Assembly (NCBI RefSeq): GCF_004684935.1
Contig: NZ_SRJD01000002.1
Span: forward strand, 124,001-188,000
DNA length: 64,000 nt
Reading direction: 5' to 3'
DNA from: Sporolactobacillus shoreae
Lineage (GTDB): Bacteria; Bacillota; Bacilli; Bacillales; Sporolactobacillaceae
How positions within the stretch are numbered: the stretch's first letter is position 1; every line of letters begins with the position of its first letter. The notes under the pieces are model-generated. The model was not told where the DNA came from and did no database searches. It saw nothing but the letters and a program-made list of their open reading frames with translations. Shown here one piece after another: positions 60,619 to 64,000 of the stretch. A program made the translations under genes and the position numbers.

Positions 60619-61257
60619 ATGACAAAGCAAATAAAAGTGGAATCCATTCATGAAAAGGTCTATCAAAGGCTAAGGGAAGAAATTACAAGCAGCGAACTTG
60701 CTCCTGGCGAAAAAATTACAATCCGCCAGGTTGCTGATATGTATGGAGTAAGCGTCATGCCTGTACGTGAAGCTTTAAGACAGCTGCATACGGAAGGCCT
60801 AGTTAACTATGAAAGGACGGGTGTAACCGTTAAGGCACTCTCCGCGCATGAAATTCAGCAAATTATCGAGATTCGGAAACGGCTTGAACTGCTTGCTATG
60901 GAGTGGGCGCTGCCTAATCTAAAAAAAGAAGATATTAAGAAGAGCGAAGAAATGCTCGAAGCAATGGATCAGCGTACGGATGATGATAATGATTGGAGAT
61001 TGTTAAACAAGGAGTTTCACCTGACCCTATATTCTTATTGCGGGTCGCAGCAATTGGAACAAATCATAGAAAATCTGTGGGTTTCAATTGAGCCATATAT
61101 GCGGATTTATACTTCGACCGTTTCTTCATTAGAGTTTGCACAGGAACAGCATCATGAGATGCTTCATTCAATTAAACATAAAAATCTTGATGAGTTTGAA
61201 AAATTATTAAACAATCATCTCAACCATACGGCAAAGGTTATTCTGGATAACTTTTAA
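60619..61257 (+). CDS. GntR-family regulator, FCD subfamily (molybdenum hydroxylase cluster)
   Basis: 212 residues. Winged helix (GEKITIRQVADMYGVSVMPV, REALRQLHTEGLV) and FCD domain (NKEFHLTLYSYCGSQQLEQ, HHEMLHSIKHKNLDEFEKL). AAAGGAAGTAGG precedes ATG 60619. It lies 281 bp before the AAA+/VWA gene on the same strand, so it probably controls the hydroxylase cluster beginning there. Confidence 0.87.
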   Translation: MTKQIKVESIHEKVYQRLREEITSSELAPGEKITIRQVADMYGVSVMPVREALRQLHTEGLVNYERTGVTVKALSAHEIQQIIEIRKRLELLAMEWALPNLKKEDIKKSEEMLEAMDQRTDDDNDWRLLNKEFHLTLYSYCGSQQLEQIIENLWVSIEPYMRIYTSTVSSLEFAQEQHHEMLHSIKHKNLDEFEKLLNNHLNHTAKVILDNF

Positions 61258-61537
61258 GTTTCAAAAGCATTAATCCTATGGAATCGTTGTGCATTTCGAA
61301 TGGCCATTTTAATCAAAATTCATATTTATTAACTCTCACATCTGCTCATAAGCGACATGTTGGGAGTATTTTGCAGAACATATTTGCAATATTGCTAATA
61401 AATAGTAAATATTTCTACTATTAAATAACTGATTAATCATTAAATACAGAAATTTACACAAGGCAGAAAATTACCCATTGATCACAGGACATAAGCCGTT
61501 TATACATGATAGCAATGAAAAAGGAAGGAAGATAAAC

Positions 61538-63487
61538 ATGTTTGATATGGGCACTATTTTTAAACGATTAACGGGAAGAATTGTTGGGCGGGAAAAAGAA
61601 CTGGCAATTATTCTGTCCGCGATTCATGCGAAAATGCCCGTGTTGCTGGTGGGGTTGCCGGGAGTATCAAAGACAACCATTTTAAACGCAATATCCGAGG
61701 AAATATACGGCAGCCAGCGTGTCATACAAGTTACTGGGGATGAACAGCTCAGCGCATACTCACTGGTCGGGAGTTTTGATCCCGCATTGGTCATAAAAGA
61801 TGGGTACAAGTCTGAATATTTCACGGCCGGTCCATTAACTAAAGCAATGATCCAGGGAGGCATTTTATATGTCGAGGAGTTCAACAGGGCACCAAGCGGA
61901 GCACTGAATGCCCTGATGACCGCACTTTCAGATGGATACATAGAAATTCCAAGATATGGTCAGGTGAGGGCTGCATCGGGGTTCACTTTAATTGGATCAA
62001 GCAATCCCGCGGATGATGTAGGAACGGAACGATTGTCACGCGGACTGGCGGACCGTTTTGTTATGGTGGAACTCGCCTACCAGTCAGAAGAGGAAGAACT
62101 GGAAATTGTCAGAAGAAAACATAAGTTGTGGAGTGATGACTGGATCCGCTTTGCCGTTTATATCGCGAGGGCGACACGGGTGCATCCGGATCTTAGATCA
62201 GGGGCGTCGATACGAGGTTCTATTGCCTTTCTGAATCTTCTGAGCGGTTGGAATGAACCTTCAGAAGACATCATGTATTCCTCAGGGATTGCTGCTTTCC
62301 TCGGAAAAGTCAAAGTGAAATCGTCGAGCGGCCGTACGGGAAAAGAAATAATTCTGGAGATCATGAGGAAAAAGTTCACTCCGGAAAACAAAACCAATTT
62401 GCTGGAACATTGGAAAAAATCCGCTGAAGCTGAAAAGGATTCTTCAGGAGGGGCTTTGGTTGAGACAAATGGATCGGATATCGCTGATTCCAGAAAGGGT
62501 GGAGCGATACGCGAACAATCTGGCCCTTCTCCCCCAATGAAGAAAACAGCCAGGGAAGGGACAGGTGAGGGAGGCATACGCGGGGAGTCTTACCGCAAAC
62601 CTGACGGACTTCCTTTTATGGATCTTCAGGTACGTGTGACCCATCAGGCTAATCCATTAACGAAGCATCGAGAGAAACCTTGGTTGTCCTTTGAAGATAC
62701 GAAACTGTGGGCAGAGGTTTCAGCTCGAACTTTTCGAGCGGGAGATGTTGCGAGGAGGAGTCGTTCGGGTGCGCGTCTGTCAACAAGACCTTGGAACACT
62801 TCTTTTTATGGTGATATCGATGTTGATCGTACGCTGAGTAAATTCTCAGAGACATCCGGATATTTTAGCCCCGGAAACATTCAGGTACGTTATCGGGTGC
62901 CACTAAAAAGGGATTTCGTTATTTTCATCGATCACTCGGGATCAATGGTGGGAGAAAAATTAGCCTTTTCGGCGGGACTGGCAGGAGCTTTGGCCCGATT
63001 GGGAAGCACAGAATTAAGCCGCTATGGTGTTTATGCGTTCGACCAGGAAATCAGTGAAATCAAAAGCTTGGTGCAAAGCAGGGATACGAGTTCTGTCATT
63101 CAGGACATTTTTCATTTGCCCGAAGGAAGAAGCACAGATTTGTCCGGAGCGCTTCAATTCGCATTGCAGCTGCTCGATGATGAAGACAGCGATGCTGCAG
63201 ATGTTATCCTGGTTAGTGACTGCATGCCGACCCGAGGTGAAAAAAATTTTCGTAATTTAAATAAAATAGTTCAAAAAATACCCAATTTATACATCTGTTA
63301 CATGAACAGCAAGATCGGTAACGATTTTCCAGTTGAAACCGATTCGGGTATTTGCCAACTGGATCTTTATGGTTGGTGGGGATACAAATGGGTAGGCTCC
63401 GATCATTTCTTCTCGGTGGACTCATTCGAAGATGTTCCCGATGTGCTGAATATGCTTATCGGTCACCGTAATGAATCAATCGTCTGA
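61538..63487 (+). CDS. Fused MoxR-type AAA+ ATPase and VWA-domain protein (CoxD-CoxE-like)
   Basis: 649 residues from ATG 61538 (AAGGAAGGAAG); the frame from 61478 has no site. Residues ~1-290: AAA+ domain with Walker A GLPGVSKT (39-46), Walker B ILYVEEFNRAP and sensor 1 LIGSSNPAD, RLSRGLADRF. A charged linker (~300-400) leads to a VWA domain (~455-640) with the MIDAS FIDHSGSM (D465-x-S467-x-S469). MoxR ATPases and VWA proteins act together to insert metals or mature enzymes; for CO dehydrogenase CoxD and CoxE are separate proteins. Here both are in one chain, 54 bp before a molybdenum-hydroxylase subunit. Confidence 0.85.
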   Translation: MFDMGTIFKRLTGRIVGREKELAIILSAIHAKMPVLLVGLPGVSKTTILNAISEEIYGSQRVIQVTGDEQLSAYSLVGSFDPALVIKDGYKSEYFTAGPLTKAMIQGGILYVEEFNRAPSGALNALMTALSDGYIEIPRYGQVRAASGFTLIGSSNPADDVGTERLSRGLADRFVMVELAYQSEEEELEIVRRKHKLWSDDWIRFAVYIARATRVHPDLRSGASIRGSIAFLNLLSGWNEPSEDIMYSSGIAAFLGKVKVKSSSGRTGKEIILEIMRKKFTPENKTNLLEHWKKSAEAEKDSSGGALVETNGSDIADSRKGGAIREQSGPSPPMKKTAREGTGEGGIRGESYRKPDGLPFMDLQVRVTHQANPLTKHREKPWLSFEDTKLWAEVSARTFRAGDVARRSRSGARLSTRPWNTSFYGDIDVDRTLSKFSETSGYFSPGNIQVRYRVPLKRDFVIFIDHSGSMVGEKLAFSAGLAGALARLGSTELSRYGVYAFDQEISEIKSLVQSRDTSSVIQDIFHLPEGRSTDLSGALQFALQLLDDEDSDAADVILVSDCMPTRGEKNFRNLNKIVQKIPNLYICYMNSKIGNDFPVETDSGICQLDLYGWWGYKWVGSDHFFSVDSFEDVPDVLNMLIGHRNESIV

Positions 63488-63540
63488 ACAATATTTAGAA
63501 CACTATGCCCGACCGGCAATAAGGGAGGATGAGACACTAA

Positions 63541-64000
63541 TGAAGCAAACAGTCAATTTAAAGGTCAATGGTGTTGAGAGATCAATATATGTGGAACCTA
63601 ATCGTACATTACAGGATGCCCTGCGGTTGGATCTTGAAATGACGGGTACCAAGAAGTGCTGTAACGACGGTTATTGCGGTGCTTGTACGGTGATGTTGGA
63701 TGGTGTTGCTGCAAAGTCATGTCTGGTACTGGCAGTGGAGGCTGAAGGGAAGGAAATTGAGACCATTGAAGGGCTGTCTCATGGAACAGAGTTGGACCCG
63801 CTCCAGAAAGCTTTTATTGACCATGGGGCATCTCAGTGCGGGATGTGCTCGCCGGGCATGATCATGTCTGCGAAGGCACTCTTAAGAGAGAATCCTCACC
63901 CGACAAAAGATCAGATTAAGGAAGCGATTAAAGGTAATCTTTGCCGATGCACTGGCTACATTAAAATTCTTGACGCAATTGCTTCAGTCGCAGATGAGAA
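63541..64000 (+). CDS. Molybdenum hydroxylase 2Fe-2S subunit (CoxS/XdhC-type), 3' end outside window
   Basis: Begins at ATG 63541 (GGGAGGATGAG upstream) and is open for 153 codons to the window edge. Plant-type 2Fe-2S motif CCNDGYCGACTVMLDG (~residues 38-53; the first Cys of the usual GCGxGxCG is CCNDG), then the C-terminal helical 2Fe-2S domain with CGMCSPGMIMSAKALL and NLCRCTGYIKI. It passes electrons from the molybdopterin site. Substrate (CO, xanthine, nicotinate, other) depends on the large subunit, downstream of the window. Confidence 0.9.

Noticed and set aside
1-64000. CRISPR arrays, tRNA or rRNA genes, intact insertion sequences
   Set aside because: Looked for regular repeats, cloverleaf cores and transposase motifs; found none I can support.

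Overview
The window looks like a chromosomal segment of a spore-former-related, lactic-acid-type Firmicute (Bacillales). Sporolactobacillaceae is my best guess, inferred from gene content rather than from any marker gene. The reasons are strong AGGAGG-type ribosome sites, TTG/GTG starts, sigma-A promoters, S-box and cobalamin riboswitches, CcpA-like cre sites, a malolactic locus, a ywqH/ywqI/LXG-type locus, a secreted GH32 fructanase and many PTS/GntR/LysR systems. I saw no rRNA, tRNA, CRISPR array or intact insertion sequence.

Layout. 1-3.4 kb: the end of a nucleoside hydrolase and a convergent phosphoribosyltransferase, split by an AbiEi/AbiEii toxin-antitoxin pair that sits between two 248-bp direct copies of the original gene junction. 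3.6-7.3 kb: malolactic locus (malate permease, malolactic enzyme, divergent MleR-type regulator). 7.4-12.9 kb: four consecutive secreted proteins (SH3, 3D, GH25 lysozyme with five SH3 repeats, M30 metalloprotease). 13.2-15.6 kb: a decayed type VII (LXG) toxin locus followed by a YwqE-type PHP phosphatase. 15.7-23.9 kb: a sigma factor, a GH32 fructanase with a nested insertion domain, small membrane proteins, VanZ, and a choloylglycine-hydrolase-family enzyme with divergent LysR. 23.9-27.6 kb: CapA-like protein, MFS transporter, TetR regulator. 28-34.5 kb: MpsC/DUF2294 protein, a nitrate/sulfonate/pyrimidine-type ABC transporter, a cysteine amidohydrolase, GntR and a membrane transporter. 34.5-35.5 kb: an orphaned SAM riboswitch followed by gene debris.

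35.5-46.4 kb is the most coherent block. It holds a two-component ANTAR regulator pair (EutV/EutW type), a dual-hairpin antitermination site, ethanolamine ammonia-lyase with its reactivase (EutA, EutB, EutC), a permease, a cobalamin adenosyltransferase, a CbrT-like ECF substrate-binding membrane protein, a cobalamin riboswitch, and two surface proteins that resemble the two halves of animal intrinsic factor/transcobalamin. This reads as ethanolamine breakdown coupled to B12 capture, import and activation. No microcompartment shell genes or acetaldehyde-processing enzymes lie in the window.

47.5-53.9 kb: a PRD regulator, fructose-family PTS IIA/IIB/IIC and a GH38 alpha-mannosidase, probably for 2-O-alpha-mannosyl-glycerate. 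54-59.6 kb: GntR plus a dehydrogenase, DUF1537 kinase, class II aldolase and GntP permease for a sugar acid. 59.7-60.3 kb: a broken PIN-domain gene. 60.6-64 kb: GntR, a fused MoxR-type AAA+/VWA protein, and the start of a molybdenum-hydroxylase (2Fe-2S subunit) operon that runs off the window.
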